This document shows positions 41,175-50,585 of a DNA stretch of 64,000 bases, one piece after another. Origin of the DNA: Streptomyces sp. NBC_00440 (GTDB lineage Bacteria; Actinomycetota; Actinomycetes; Streptomycetales; Streptomycetaceae); assembly GCF_036014215.1 (NCBI RefSeq), contig NZ_CP107921.1, positions 4,905,501 through 4,969,500 of the forward strand, in the 5' to 3' direction. Below the pieces are notes generated by a model that did no database searches, was not told the DNA's origin, and saw nothing but the letters and a program-made list of their open reading frames with translations. Both the position numbers and the translations under genes were made by a program. Within the stretch, counting starts at the first letter, position 1. Each line of letters starts with the position of its first letter.

Positions 41175-42176
41175 TCAGACTTTGCGCAGCGAGAGACGCT
41201 GGACCTTGTGGTCCGGTCCCTTGCGCACGACGAGGGTGGCACGGCTGCGCGTCGGTGCCACATTCTCCACCAGGTTCGGCTTGTTGATGGTCCGCCACAT
41301 GGTGCGTGCGTACTCCAGCGCCTCGTCCTCGGAGACCTGGGTGTACTTCCTGAAGTACGAGGACGGGTCCTGGAACGCGGTCGCGCGCAGCTTCCTGAAC
41401 CTGTTGAGGTACCAGCTCTCGATGTCATCGGCGCGCGCGTCCACGTACACGGAGAAGTCGAAGTAGTCGGCGAGACCGATCCGGGTGCGGCCGTCGCTGC
41501 CGGGGAGCGCGGGCTGCAGCACGTTCAGCCCCTCCACGATCAGGATGTCCGGGCGGCGCACGGTCAGCCGCTCGCCCGGCACGATGTCGTAGATCAGGTG
41601 CGAGTAGACGGGCGCGGTGACCTCGTCCCTGCCGGACTTCACGTCCGCGACGAACCGGGTGAGGGCACGGCGGTCGTACGACTCGGGGAACCCCTTGCGG
41701 CCCGTGAGCCCGCGCCGCTTCAACTCCTCCATCGGGTACAGGAACCCGTCGGTGGTGACCAGCTCGACGCGCGGGTGCTCGGGCCAGCGGGCGAGCAGCG
41801 CCTTCAGGAGCCGGGCGACGGTGGACTTGCCCACCGCGACGCTCCCGGCGACCCCTATGACGAAGGGGGTGCCGTGCTGGGTGCCGTGGCCGTTGCCCGC
41901 GTCGCCCAGGAAGGTGTTGAGTGCTCCGCGCAGTCCGTCCGAGGCCTGGACGTAGAGGTTGAGCAGCCGGGACAGCGGGAGGTAGATGTCGCGTACCTCG
42001 TCGAGGTCTATGACGTCCCCGAGTCCGCGGAGCCGTTCGACCTCCTCGGCGGTGAGCGGCAGCGGCGTCTTCTCCCGCAGTGCGCTCCACTCGGTACGGG
42101 TGAGGTCGACGTAGGGAGTCGCCTCCGGCCTGGGCCGGTGGGCGCTCCGCGGCGGCGGGGAGACCGGAGAGATCAC
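41175..42176 (-). CDS. coaA: Type I pantothenate kinase
   Basis: A 333-residue kinase catalysing the first step of coenzyme A synthesis. The P-loop is GSVAVGKST (residues 111-119); [20 protein letters not shown] and the pantothenate-binding YDIVPG and NKPNLVENV regions match the CoaA family. I use the GTG at 42176 ([20 protein letters not shown]), because homologues start here; longer frames overlap the divergent glmS. The ribosome site is weak. glmS starts 121 bases away in the opposite direction. Confidence 0.93.
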   Translation of the reverse strand: MISPVSPPPRSAHRPRPEATPYVDLTRTEWSALREKTPLPLTAEEVERLRGLGDVIDLDEVRDIYLPLSRLLNLYVQASDGLRGALNTFLGDAGNGHGTQHGTPFVIGVAGSVAVGKSTVARLLKALLARWPEHPRVELVTTDGFLYPMEELKRRGLTGRKGFPESYDRRALTRFVADVKSGRDEVTAPVYSHLIYDIVPGERLTVRRPDILIVEGLNVLQPALPGSDGRTRIGLADYFDFSVYVDARADDIESWYLNRFRKLRATAFQDPSSYFRKYTQVSEDEALEYARTMWRTINKPNLVENVAPTRSRATLVVRKGPDHKVQRLSLRKV

Positions 42177-42297
42177 CTGTTCATTGTGGCGGCTGTGTGG
42201 CCCGGGTGGCGGGTGGGGTGCGTCACTAGGGGGCGGCGGCGTCCCGGAGGGCCGACCGCTGCGGACTCTGCGGGCGGCTCCGCCGTAGGCTGCCGGG

Positions 42298-44145
42298 ATG
42301 TGCGGAATCGTGGGGTACGTCGGCGGGCAGTCGGCGCTTGATGTTGTCATCGCGGGTCTCAAGAGGCTGGAGTACCGGGGCTACGACTCGGCCGGCGTGG
42401 CGGTGCTCGCCGACGGCGGGCTGGCGGCCGCGAAGAAGGCCGGGAAGCTCGCCAATCTGGAGAAGGAGCTGGTCGAGAGGCCTTTGCCGGCCGGAGCGAC
42501 GGGGATCGGGCACACCCGCTGGGCCACGCACGGGGCGCCCAACGACGAGAACGCGCACCCGCATCTGGACAACGCGGGCCGGGTGGCTGTCGTCCACAAC
42601 GGGATCATCGAGAACTTCGCCGCCCTGCGTGAGGAACTGGCCGGACGCGGGCACGACTTGGCGTCCGAGACCGACACGGAGGTCACGGCGCATCTGCTGG
42701 CCGAGGCGTACTCCTCGTGCGGGGACCTGGCGGAGGCGATGCGGCAGGTGTGCCGAAGGCTGGACGGGGCGTTCACGCTGGTCGCGGTGCACGCCGACGA
42801 ACCGGACGTGGTGGTCGGCGCGCGGCGGAACTCACCGCTGGTGGTGGGCGTTGGAGAGGGTGAGTCCTTCCTCGCGTCGGACGTGGCCGCGTTCATCGCC
42901 CACACGCGGTCCGCGATCGAGCTGGGGCAGGACCAGGTGGTGGAGCTCCGCCGGGACGGCGTGCTCGTCACCGACTTCGACGGGGCACCGGCCGACGTCC
43001 GTTCGTACCACGTCGACTGGGACGCATCGGCGGCAGAAAAGGGGGGCTATGACTACTTCATGCTCAAGGAGATCGCCGAGCAGCCGAAGGCTGTCGCCGA
43101 CACTCTGCTGGGGCGTATCGATACCGGCGGGCTGCTGACGCTCGACGAGGTACGGATTCCCGCCGCGGTGCTGCGCGAGGTCAACAAGGTCGTGATCGTG
43201 GCCTGCGGGACCGCTTTCCACGCGGGGATGATCGCCAAGTACGCCATCGAGCACTGGACCAGGATTCCCTGCGAGACCGAGCTCGCCAGCGAGTTCCGCT
43301 ACCGGGACCCGATCCTCGACCAGCAGACGCTGGTGATCGCCATCTCGCAGTCCGGCGAGACCATGGACACCCTGATGGCGCTGCGCCATGCCCGCGAGCA
43401 GGGCGCGAAAGTGCTGGCCATCTGCAACACCAACGGTTCGACCATTCCGCGGGAATCGGACGCCGTGCTCTATACGCACGCAGGACCCGAGGTGGCCGTC
43501 GCGTCGACCAAGGCCTTTCTGACGCAGCTGGTGGCCTGCTACCTCGTCGCGCTCTATCTGGGGCAGGTGCGCGGGACGAAGTGGGCGGACGAGATCCGGG
43601 CCGTCATCCGGGAACTGTCCGAGATCTCCTGCCAGGTCGAGCGGGTGCTGGAAACCATGGAGCCGGTACGGGAGTTGGCGCGGTCGCTGGCCGGCAAGGA
43701 CACCGTGCTGTTCCTCGGCAGGCATGTCGGGTATCCGGTCGCGCTGGAAGGTGCGCTCAAGCTGAAGGAACTCGCCTATATGCACGCGGAGGGATTCGCG
43801 GCGGGTGAGCTCAAGCACGGTCCCATCGCGCTGATCGAGGAGGATCTGCCGGTGGTCGTCGTCGTGCCCTCGCCGCGCGGGCGGTCAGTGCTGCACGGGA
43901 AGATGGTGTCGAACATCCAGGAGATCCGGGCACGCGGTGCGCGGACCATCGTCATCGCGGAGGAGGGCGACGAGGCGGTCGTACCGTACGCCGACCACCT
44001 GATCCGCATCCCGGCCACGCCCACCCTGCTGCAGCCCCTGGTCGCGGCCGTTCCGCTCCAGGTGTTCGCCTGCGAACTGGCGACCGCGCGGGGCAACGAG
44101 GTCGACCAGCCGCGCAACCTCGCGAAGTCGGTGACGGTGGAGTGA
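42298..44145 (+). CDS. glmS: Glutamine-fructose-6-phosphate aminotransferase
   Basis: A 615-residue enzyme making glucosamine-6-P, the entry to UDP-GlcNAc. The N-terminal nucleophile is Cys2 in [20 protein letters not shown], with the glutaminase block [19 protein letters not shown]. Two SIS isomerase domains follow ([39 protein letters not shown]), and the C-terminus is [13 protein letters not shown]. It is divergent from coaA and about 60 bases before acpS. Confidence 0.97.
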   Translation: MCGIVGYVGGQSALDVVIAGLKRLEYRGYDSAGVAVLADGGLAAAKKAGKLANLEKELVERPLPAGATGIGHTRWATHGAPNDENAHPHLDNAGRVAVVHNGIIENFAALREELAGRGHDLASETDTEVTAHLLAEAYSSCGDLAEAMRQVCRRLDGAFTLVAVHADEPDVVVGARRNSPLVVGVGEGESFLASDVAAFIAHTRSAIELGQDQVVELRRDGVLVTDFDGAPADVRSYHVDWDASAAEKGGYDYFMLKEIAEQPKAVADTLLGRIDTGGLLTLDEVRIPAAVLREVNKVVIVACGTAFHAGMIAKYAIEHWTRIPCETELASEFRYRDPILDQQTLVIAISQSGETMDTLMALRHAREQGAKVLAICNTNGSTIPRESDAVLYTHAGPEVAVASTKAFLTQLVACYLVALYLGQVRGTKWADEIRAVIRELSEISCQVERVLETMEPVRELARSLAGKDTVLFLGRHVGYPVALEGALKLKELAYMHAEGFAAGELKHGPIALIEEDLPVVVVVPSPRGRSVLHGKMVSNIQEIRARGARTIVIAEEGDEAVVPYADHLIRIPATPTLLQPLVAAVPLQVFACELATARGNEVDQPRNLAKSVTVE

Positions 44146-44206
44146 TGGTCGTGGGAGCGGGGTCCGGCCGGGCGCACAGGCGTTTCGGGCAGCGGGGGGT
44201 GGCCGA

Positions 44207-44575
44207 GTGATCGTCGGCGTGGGGATCGACGTCGCGGAGATCGAACGGTTCGCCGCGGCGCTGGAGCGGACCCCCGAGATGGCGCAACGGCTCTTCCTGT
44301 CGGACGAGTTGCGGCTTCCGGGCGGTGAGCGGCGGGGTATCGCCTCCTTGGCCGCCCGGTTCGCGGCCAAGGAGGCGCTGGCCAAGGCGCTCGGCGCGCC
44401 CGGTGGGCTGCGCTGGACGGACGCCGAGGTGTTCGTGGAGGACGGCGGCCGGCCCCGGCTGCGGGTGACCGGCACGGTAGCGGCACGGGCCGCCGAACTG
44501 GGCGTGCAGTCGTGGCATGTCTCACTCAGCCATGACGCGGGGGTGGCCTCGGCCGTCGTGATCGCTGAGGGGTGA
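44207..44575 (+). CDS. acpS: Holo-[acyl-carrier-protein] synthase
   Basis: A 122-residue phosphopantetheinyl transferase activating acyl carrier proteins from CoA. The metal/substrate motifs are [13 protein letters not shown] at the N-terminus and [15 protein letters not shown] in the middle, ending with [20 protein letters not shown] start with GGGGGTGG upstream. It probably forms a unit with glmS and nnrD, and its CoA dependence fits the nearby coaA. Confidence 0.95.
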   Translation: MIVGVGIDVAEIERFAAALERTPEMAQRLFLSDELRLPGGERRGIASLAARFAAKEALAKALGAPGGLRWTDAEVFVEDGGRPRLRVTGTVAARAAELGVQSWHVSLSHDAGVASAVVIAEG

Positions 44576-44762
44576 TCTCTGATCTGAGGGGTGATCGCTT
44601 AGGGGTGGTGTGACGGGTGGTCAGTGGTGGCTGGTCGCTGTCGGGCTGAGGGTTGAGGGTTGAGGGCTGAGGTCCGGCCTGACTGGTGGCGGCCGGGTGA
44701 GGTCGGCGTGGCGTGGGTCGCGGGCGGTTGAGAGCGGCGGGGCGACAGTGGAGGGTTGAGGC
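44576..44762 (+). repeat. acpS-nnrD spacer with GGGTTGA repeats
   Basis: A 187-base spacer of G-rich short repeats: GATCTCTGATCTGAGGGGTGATC duplicates TGATC units near 44574-44602, and GGGYTGA heptamers repeat four times at 44643-44671. No ORF and no clear promoter. Confidence 0.55.
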
Positions 44763-46184
44763 ATGCGTACTGCTTACAGCGTGGAGACCGTACGGACCGC
44801 CGAGCGCGAACTGATGGCCAGGCTGCCGGAGGGCGCCCTCATGCAGCGGGCCGCCGCCGGCCTCGCCGCGGCCTGCGCGGATCTGCTCGGGAAGGTGTAC
44901 GGCGCCCGGGTGGTGCTGCTCGTCGGGAGCGGGGACAACGGGGGAGACGCCCTGTACGCGGGCGCCCGCCTGGCCCGGCGCGGCGCGGGGGTGGCGGCGG
45001 TGCTGCTGGCCCCCGACCGGGCCCACCAGGGCGGCCTGCGGGCGCTGCTCGCGGCCGGCGGGCGGGTCGACGACGTATCGGTGGTCGGCCGGGCCGACCT
45101 GGTGGTCGACGGGATCACCGGTATCGGCGGCCGGGGCGGGCTGCGGCCCGATGCGGTGGCCGCCCTCTGGGCGGTGTCCGACGCGGTGCCGGTGGTCGCC
45201 GTGGACCTGCCGAGCGGGGTGTCCGCCGACACGGGCGAGGTCGTCGGTGAGGCCGTGCGGGCGGACGCGACCGTGACGTTCGGCGCGTACAAGCCTGCAC
45301 TTCTCATCGATCCGGCCGCCGAGTACGCGGGGGCCCTGCGGCTCGTGGACATCGGGCTCGACCTGCCCGTCGTACCGGACCTGGAGTCGCTCCAGTACGC
45401 GGACGTGGCGGAACTGCTGCCGATGCCCTCGGCGGAGAGCGACAAGTACCGGCGGGGCGTCGTCGGCGTCGTCGCCGGATCCGCACGCTATCCGGGAGCG
45501 GCCGTGCTGGCCGTGGCGGGCGCGCTGCGGGGCGGGGCAGGGGCAGTGCGGTATGTGGGGCCTGCCGCCGACGCGGTGATCGCACGGTTCCCGGAGACGC
45601 TGGTGCACGCCGGGCCGCCGGCGAAGGCGGGACGTGTTCAGGCGTGGGTCGTCGGCCCCGGCCTCGGGGACGACAGGTCGGTGGTCGACGACGTACTGGC
45701 ATCCGACGTGCCGGTGCTCGTGGACGCGGACGGGCTGCGGCTGCTGGACGCGTCGGCCGTACAGGACCGTTCGGCGCCGACTCTGCTCACCCCGCACGCG
45801 GGCGAGGCGGCTGCCCTGCTCGACGTGTCACGCGAGGAGGTCGAGGGGGCGCGGCTCGCGTCGGTACGGGCGCTGGCTTCGCGCTACGGGGCGACCGTCC
45901 TGCTCAAGGGCTCGACCACCCTCGTCGCGGCCCCTTCGGGCGACACACCGGTCCGGGTGAACCCGACCGGAACCCCCTGGCTGGCCACGGCGGGCAGCGG
46001 CGACGTCCTGTCGGGCCTGGCTGGCTCACTGCTGGCGGCAGGACTGGACGCCAGGGACGCAGGCTCCGTCGCGGCCTATCTGCACGGCCTGGCCGCCCGC
46101 CGGGCTTCCGGCGGGGCGGCTGTGGTCGCCCAGGACGTGGCGGACGGGATCGCGGCGGCCTGGCGGGACGTCTGCGGGGGGTGA
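44763..46184 (+). CDS. nnrD: Bifunctional NAD(P)H-hydrate epimerase / ADP-dependent dehydratase
   Basis: A 473-residue fusion that repairs hydrated NAD(P)H. Residues 1-210 are the NnrE/YjeF_N epimerase domain with GSGDNGGDALYAGARLA and VDLPSGVSADTGEV. Residues 225-473 are the NnrD/carbohydrate-kinase-like domain with GVVAGSARYPGAAVLAVAGA and the catalytic NPTGTPWLATAGSGDVLSGL. GTG/ATG context is normal with GGAGGG upstream. It lies between acpS and alr, a conserved actinobacterial order. Confidence 0.94.
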   Translation: MRTAYSVETVRTAERELMARLPEGALMQRAAAGLAAACADLLGKVYGARVVLLVGSGDNGGDALYAGARLARRGAGVAAVLLAPDRAHQGGLRALLAAGGRVDDVSVVGRADLVVDGITGIGGRGGLRPDAVAALWAVSDAVPVVAVDLPSGVSADTGEVVGEAVRADATVTFGAYKPALLIDPAAEYAGALRLVDIGLDLPVVPDLESLQYADVAELLPMPSAESDKYRRGVVGVVAGSARYPGAAVLAVAGALRGGAGAVRYVGPAADAVIARFPETLVHAGPPAKAGRVQAWVVGPGLGDDRSVVDDVLASDVPVLVDADGLRLLDASAVQDRSAPTLLTPHAGEAAALLDVSREEVEGARLASVRALASRYGATVLLKGSTTLVAAPSGDTPVRVNPTGTPWLATAGSGDVLSGLAGSLLAAGLDARDAGSVAAYLHGLAARRASGGAAVVAQDVADGIAAAWRDVCGG

Positions 46185-46435
46185 GGGGGTGAGGTGAGGG
46201 GGCGAGGAGTGAGGGGCGCTGAGGTGTCCGTCCTGGCCACTTCCTCGCTCGTGTCTCGGTCCGTCCTGGCCGGGGGTGGCTGCCTCACCCCCGGTGCCCG
46301 GCTGCCCTGGGTGGCTGTCCAGCCCTGCGCCCGGCTCGGGCACAGGGCTGGGCACAGGGCTGGGCGCCAGCGGGGCGGGCGCACGCGCTCTGCGAGGGAG
46401 TGGGAGCGGAAGCCCGCTCTGAGAGACTGGGCGCG

Positions 46436-46613
46436 ATGACGGGGACAGACAGATGACTGAGGCACGTAGATGACCGGGACTCGTAGCGAGCGGGGCACCG
46501 AGACGGACGGGGCATGCGGCGACCGGGGCACCGGGACGGCTGGGACACGCGATGACCGGGGGACCGGGACAGCCGGGCGCGGTGACCGGGGGACCGGGAC
46601 AACCGGGGCACTC
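46436..46613 (+). repeat. GACCGGGGNACCGGGACNNC minisatellite before alr
   Basis: Four to five imperfect units related to GACCGGGGGACCGGGACAGC run from about 46530 to 46611, with looser GATGAC-GGGAC units back to 46436. They are in frame with alr and, read from an ATG at 46470, would encode GDRGTGTAG-type repeats. Since related units begin upstream of that ATG, I regard the array as untranslated. The rest of the 46185-46436 spacer is G-rich without a gene. Confidence 0.65.
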
Positions 46614-47750
46614 ATGCGAGCGCGTGCGGAGATCGATCTTGGCGCGCTGCGTGCCAATGTGCGCGCGCTGCGCGCCCGTGCGCCCCGTGCCCAGCTCATG
46701 GCAGTGGTCAAGGCGGATGCGTACGGCCACGGCATGCTGCCCTGCGCCAGGGCCGCACTTGAGGCCGGAGCCGACTGGCTCGGTACCGCGACCCCGCAGG
46801 AGGCGCTCGCACTGCGCGCCGCGGGTATCCGGACCCGGCTGCTCTGCTGGCTGTGGACGCCCGGCGGGCCGTGGCGAGAGGCGATCGAGGCCGATATCGA
46901 TGTGTCCGTGGGCGGTATGTGGGCGCTCGACGAGGTACTGGATGCGGCCCGGGCGAGCGGCCGTACGGCCCGTATCCAGCTCAAGGCCGACACCGGTCTC
47001 GGGCGCGGCGGCTGCCAGCCCGCCGACTGGCCCGAACTCGTCGGCGCCGCGGTCGCCGCTGAGGCCGAGGGGCTGGCCGATGTCACCGGGATCTGGTCGC
47101 ACTTCGCGTGCGCAGACGAACCCGGCCATCCGTCCATCGCCGCGCAGCGGGACCGCTTCGACGAGGCCATCGCGTACGCCGAGAAGGCAGGGCTCAGCCC
47201 CGAGGTCCGGCACATCGCCAACTCGCCTGCCGTGCTGACGCTGCCCGAGGCGCAGTACGACCTGATCCGTCCGGGCGTCGCGCTCTACGGCATCTCGCCC
47301 GTACCGCAGCTCGGCACCGCCGCCGACTTCGGCCTGCGTCCGGTCATGACGCTCAGCGCCCGCCTGGGCCTGGTCAAACACGTACCGGCGGGGCACGGCG
47401 TCAGCTACGGCCATCACTACGTCACCCCGGCCGAGACCACACTCGGCCTGGTTCCCCTCGGGTACGCGGACGGTGTCCCGCGCCACGCTTCGGGTAAGGG
47501 ACCTGTGCTGATCGGCGGGCGACTGCGGCGGGTCGCGGGCCGGATCGCCATGGACCAGTTCGTCGTGGACCTGGAGGGGGACGAACTCCTTCCGGGTGCG
47601 GAGGCGGTGCTGTTCGGGCCGGGTGACCGGGGCGAACCGACCGCCGAGGACTGGGCCCGGGCCGCGGACACGATCGCGTACGAGATCGTCACCCGGATCG
47701 GGTCGCGAGTGGACCGCGTGTACGTGAATGAGGGACTGGGTGAGCAGTAA
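46614..47750 (+). CDS. alr: Alanine racemase
   Basis: A 378-residue PLP enzyme producing D-alanine for peptidoglycan. The PLP Lys is K33 in MAVVKADAYGHGM and the second catalytic residue is the Tyr in HGVSYGHHYVTP; the C-terminal RIAMDQFVVDLEGDE is typical. I start at the ATG at 46614 (MRARAEIDLGALRANVRALR), which places the N-terminus as in other streptomycetes. A longer in-frame start at 46470 would add 48 repeat-encoded residues. Confidence 0.93.
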   Translation: MRARAEIDLGALRANVRALRARAPRAQLMAVVKADAYGHGMLPCARAALEAGADWLGTATPQEALALRAAGIRTRLLCWLWTPGGPWREAIEADIDVSVGGMWALDEVLDAARASGRTARIQLKADTGLGRGGCQPADWPELVGAAVAAEAEGLADVTGIWSHFACADEPGHPSIAAQRDRFDEAIAYAEKAGLSPEVRHIANSPAVLTLPEAQYDLIRPGVALYGISPVPQLGTAADFGLRPVMTLSARLGLVKHVPAGHGVSYGHHYVTPAETTLGLVPLGYADGVPRHASGKGPVLIGGRLRRVAGRIAMDQFVVDLEGDELLPGAEAVLFGPGDRGEPTAEDWARAADTIAYEIVTRIGSRVDRVYVNEGLGEQ

Positions 47751-47893
47751 CCCGTCCGACGGGCAGCAGTCCGGACGGTCACGACCGGACAGGCAGCAGC
47801 CGAACCGCCGGTGATGGGATGAACCAGCAGCCGGACGACGAGTAACCGGACGACGACGAGTAGCCGGACGACGACCAGTAGGAGAGCGGCACG

Positions 47894-49300
47894 GTGAGCG
47901 AGAGCACCAGCGCGAATGTGGCCCAGGCCGCCGCGGCGGGCGCCAACTGGCGCAGGGCCGGTGGCTTCGCCGGCGCCGCGATCGGTGTGCTCGCGGCCGG
48001 TGCGGCGGCGGGCGTGGCGGTCGAGCGTCTGACCGTCGGCCGCGGCATGCGCAAGAAGGCGCGGCTCGCCCTCGACGCATCGGGCCCGTACGGCTCACTG
48101 CGCGGTGTCCCGGGCCGGGCGGCCGCCGATGACGGGACCGGGATCTACTACGAGGTCGACGAGGTCGACGCTTACCCGCCGGGGTCGCTCAGTGGTGCGC
48201 GGGCGCGGGGTGTCGGAGCAGAGCCGGGTGGAGCTGGGACGGCTGGTGCAGCTTCGGGTGCTTCAGGTGCTTCAGGTGCTGCGGGAGCGGATGGGACCGT
48301 CGGGACGGCCGGCGGCCGCCGGGCGGCCGGGGAAGCTGCGAAAGACGGGACAGCCAAAGACGGGACAGCCGGGGCGCGTAAGCGGCGGTCGTCCGGGCGC
48401 CGGACGGTTCAGCCCGTCACGGTCGTCTTCTCACACGGTTACTGCCTCAGCCAGGATTCCTGGCACTTCCAGCGTGCGGCGCTACGCGGCGTCGTCCGGA
48501 CCGTCCACTGGGACCAGCGCAGCCACGGCCGCTCGGAGCGCGGTCAGGCGCAGGCCGATGGCGTACCGCTCACCATCGACCAGCTCGGCCGCGATCTGAA
48601 AGCAGTCATCGACGCGGCAGCACCGGAGGGACCTCTGGTGCTGGTGGGACATTCGATGGGCGGCATGACGATGATGGCGCTCGGCGAACAGTTCCCCGAA
48701 CTGGTCAGAGACCGGGTCGTCGGTGCCGCGTTCGTCGGCACCTCCTGCGGGAAGCTCGGCGAGGTCAGTTTCGGGCTGCCGGTGGCGGGCGTGAACGCGG
48801 TGCGGCGCGTGCTTCCCGGCGTGCTGAAGGCTCTCGGGTCCCAGACGGAGCTGGTGGAGCGGGGGCGGCGGGCCACGGCGGACCTGTTCGCCGGGCTGGT
48901 CAAGCGGTACTCGTTCGGTTCGAAGGACGTCGACCCCGGCGTGGCCCGGTTCGCGGAGCGGCTGATCGAGGGCACACCGATCGATGTGGTCGCGGAGTTC
49001 TATCCGGCCTTCACCGACCACGACAAGGCGGACGCGCTGGCCGAGGTCTTCGCCGAGGTGCCCGCACTCATCCTGGCCGGCGAGAACGACCTGGTGACAC
49101 CAAGTGCGCACAGCCAGATCATCGCCGATCTGCTGCCCACGGCGGAACTGGTCATCGTTCCCGACGCCGGGCACCTGGTCATGCTCGAACATCCGGAGAC
49201 CGTGACCGGCCGGTTGACCGAACTGCTGGCGAGGGCGGGTGCGGTACCGGTAGACGCTAACGTTGGCCTGTATGGAAGCCCCGCACAGCCCGGCAGCTGA
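47894..49300 (+). CDS. Alpha/beta hydrolase with N-terminal membrane segment
   Basis: A 468-residue protein. A hydrophobic segment at about 22-46 (GGFAGAAIGVLAAGAAAGVA) suggests membrane attachment. Residues about 108-170 are a Gly/Ala/Lys low-complexity linker. The hydrolase domain then runs from FSHGYCLSQDSWHFQRAALR, with the oxyanion HG, the nucleophile in LVGHSMGGMTMM, a late Asp in ILAGENDLVTP and a His in VPDAGHLVMLEHP. The substrate is unknown. Its last 29 bases overlap tsaE in another frame, so expression is coupled. The linker looks expanded by GGTGCTTCA-type repeats at about 48245-48280. Confidence 0.87.
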   Translation: MSESTSANVAQAAAAGANWRRAGGFAGAAIGVLAAGAAAGVAVERLTVGRGMRKKARLALDASGPYGSLRGVPGRAAADDGTGIYYEVDEVDAYPPGSLSGARARGVGAEPGGAGTAGAASGASGASGAAGADGTVGTAGGRRAAGEAAKDGTAKDGTAGARKRRSSGRRTVQPVTVVFSHGYCLSQDSWHFQRAALRGVVRTVHWDQRSHGRSERGQAQADGVPLTIDQLGRDLKAVIDAAAPEGPLVLVGHSMGGMTMMALGEQFPELVRDRVVGAAFVGTSCGKLGEVSFGLPVAGVNAVRRVLPGVLKALGSQTELVERGRRATADLFAGLVKRYSFGSKDVDPGVARFAERLIEGTPIDVVAEFYPAFTDHDKADALAEVFAEVPALILAGENDLVTPSAHSQIIADLLPTAELVIVPDAGHLVMLEHPETVTGRLTELLARAGAVPVDANVGLYGSPAQPGS

Positions 49301-49820
49301 CACGGCCGCCGCATTCGCCACCCGCCTGACCATCGACTCCCCCGACCATATGCAGGAGTTGGGCCGTCGCCTCGCCGTACTGCTGCGCCCCGGCGATCTC
49401 GTGATGCTCTCCGGTGAACTCGGCGCGGGCAAGACCACCCTCACCCGGGGCCTGGGCGAGGGCCTCGGCGTGCGCGGAGCGGTCACGTCCCCGACCTTCG
49501 TCATCGCCCGTGTCCATCCGCCGCTGGGCGACGGCCCCCCGCTGGTGCACGTGGACGCGTACCGCCTGGGCGGTGGGCTCGACGAGATGGAGGACCTCGA
49601 TCTGGACGTCTCGCTGCCCGACTCGGTGATCGTGGTCGAGTGGGGGGACGGGAAGGTCGAGGAACTGTCGGACGACCGGCTCCGGGTGGTCATCGAGCGG
49701 GGTGTGGGCGACACGGACGACGAGCGCCGCGTGGTGACGGTCAGCGGGTTCGGGGCGCGCTGGGCGGCAGAGAAACAGCGCACGGACCTCGACGGTCTCC
49801 GGGAGCTCGGGGAGGCCTGA
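49272..49820 (+). CDS. tsaE: tRNA t6A biosynthesis ATPase TsaE
   Basis: A 182-residue P-loop protein supporting the TsaB-TsaD complex in making threonylcarbamoyladenosine-37 of tRNA. Walker A is SGELGAGKTTLTRGLGEGLG, followed by VTSPTFVIAR and VHVDAYRLGG, with IVVEWGDGKVEEL. I start at the ATG at 49272; a TTG at 49263 is also in frame. The start lies inside the preceding hydrolase gene. Confidence 0.93.
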   Translation: MEAPHSPAADTAAAFATRLTIDSPDHMQELGRRLAVLLRPGDLVMLSGELGAGKTTLTRGLGEGLGVRGAVTSPTFVIARVHPPLGDGPPLVHVDAYRLGGGLDEMEDLDLDVSLPDSVIVVEWGDGKVEELSDDRLRVVIERGVGDTDDERRVVTVSGFGARWAAEKQRTDLDGLRELGEA

Positions 49821-50099
49821 GGGGGCTCTCTCCGGTCTGAGGGAGGCCACAGGGGCTTTGAGGGGATCGCAGCAGGTCTGGAAGGGCCCGGGGGCCTGAC
49901 GGGGGTTCGGTGGAGGTTCGGGACGGGCCCGGGGGAGTTTCCCGGAAGGCCTGAGGGCTTCGCGATGCTCCGAGAGGCCGGGAGGAGGAGGCCTGGGTGC
50001 CACGGGGCTGCCTGAGCAGTTCGCATGCGCATCCGGAAATTCACCCCGTACTTTCCGACAAGCCGTCGGTAAGGTGTTGCACAGATCCCACCGGGCGTG
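49821..50099 (+). other. G-rich spacer after tsaE
   Basis: Gene-free. It is dominated by GAGGG/GGGCCCGGGG-type low complexity (GGGCCCGGGGGCC near 49890 and GGGCCCGGGGG near 49926, duplicated). No clear terminator or ORF; the following promoter/operator is listed separately. Confidence 0.45.
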
Positions 50100-50138
50100 G
50101 TGACATGGATACCAAGACCTGGTTAGGTCTACCTAACC
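50100..50138 (+). promoter_or_regulatory. Promoter with an 18-bp perfect palindrome over the -10
   Basis: GTGACA (50100-50105), an 18-base spacer and TAGGTC (50124-50129) form a plausible promoter. The perfect palindrome GGTTAGGTCTACCTAACC (50121-50138) covers the -10, as expected for a repressor operator. The half-site TTAGGT is like those of DtxR/IdeR iron boxes, but the spacing between halves is shorter than in the standard 19-bp box. It controls the small ORF starting at 50161. Confidence 0.65.
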
Positions 50139-50160
50139 ATGCCTGACCGAGGAGGCAGCC

Positions 50161-50325
50161 ATGTCCGCATCGGAGACCGAAGCGCAGTCGCCGTCCCCCA
50201 TGTCGATGCGCGATCTGCTCGCCTCCTGCGAGGCGGCGAACGCCGTGTCCACACCACCGCGCGCCCCCGCGCCTGAGCCCACCGCCGTCACCGGGGAGCC
50301 TGAGGAAGAGCGCGACGCCGCGTAA
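50161..50325 (+). CDS. 54-residue small protein of unknown function
   Basis: A short ORF with a strong ribosome site (GAGGAGG six bases before the ATG), starting 23 bases after the palindromic operator. The product begins MSASETEAQS, has a central amphipathic helix (SMRDLLASCEAANAV) with a single Cys at 23, and an acidic Pro-rich tail ending EEERDAA. It has no membrane segment or recognised domain. The tight operator, promoter and ribosome site argue that it is real and regulated. It could be a small regulator or peptide precursor; I cannot decide. Confidence 0.7.
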   Translation: MSASETEAQSPSPMSMRDLLASCEAANAVSTPPRAPAPEPTAVTGEPEEERDAA

Positions 50326-50585
50326 TCCGTATGGGTTGCCGCGCAATCCGTATGGATTACAGCCTGGCGGCAGAGCAGAGCGGCGGGCGCACAGGAGCCG
50401 CGCGAGTGTATGCGGGGCTGCCGGGTTCTGCCGGGTTCCGAGATTGAGTCGTACGGGAACCTGCGCGGGCCATACGGAAGCGCTGCGAGTCAGACGGAAG
50501 GCCCCCGCGCGAGCCATGCGAGATCGTGCGTGCGCCAGGGCCTCAGCCGCGGGCGCTGCATGAGCAGGCAGGAGCCGCGGGGCGG

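Noticed and set aside
40194..42341. 715-codon plus-strand frame over DUF389 and coaA
   Set aside because: No homology-like features, whereas the two minus-strand genes have clear family motifs.
46470..46613. Upstream ATG as the alanine racemase start
   Set aside because: The added 48 residues are encoded by a minisatellite that begins before that ATG, and homologues start near the ATG at 46614.
50121..50138. Standard 19-bp IdeR/DmdR iron box
   Set aside because: Half-sites resemble one, but only two bases separate the TTAGGT/ACCTAA halves, so I list it as an unidentified palindromic operator.
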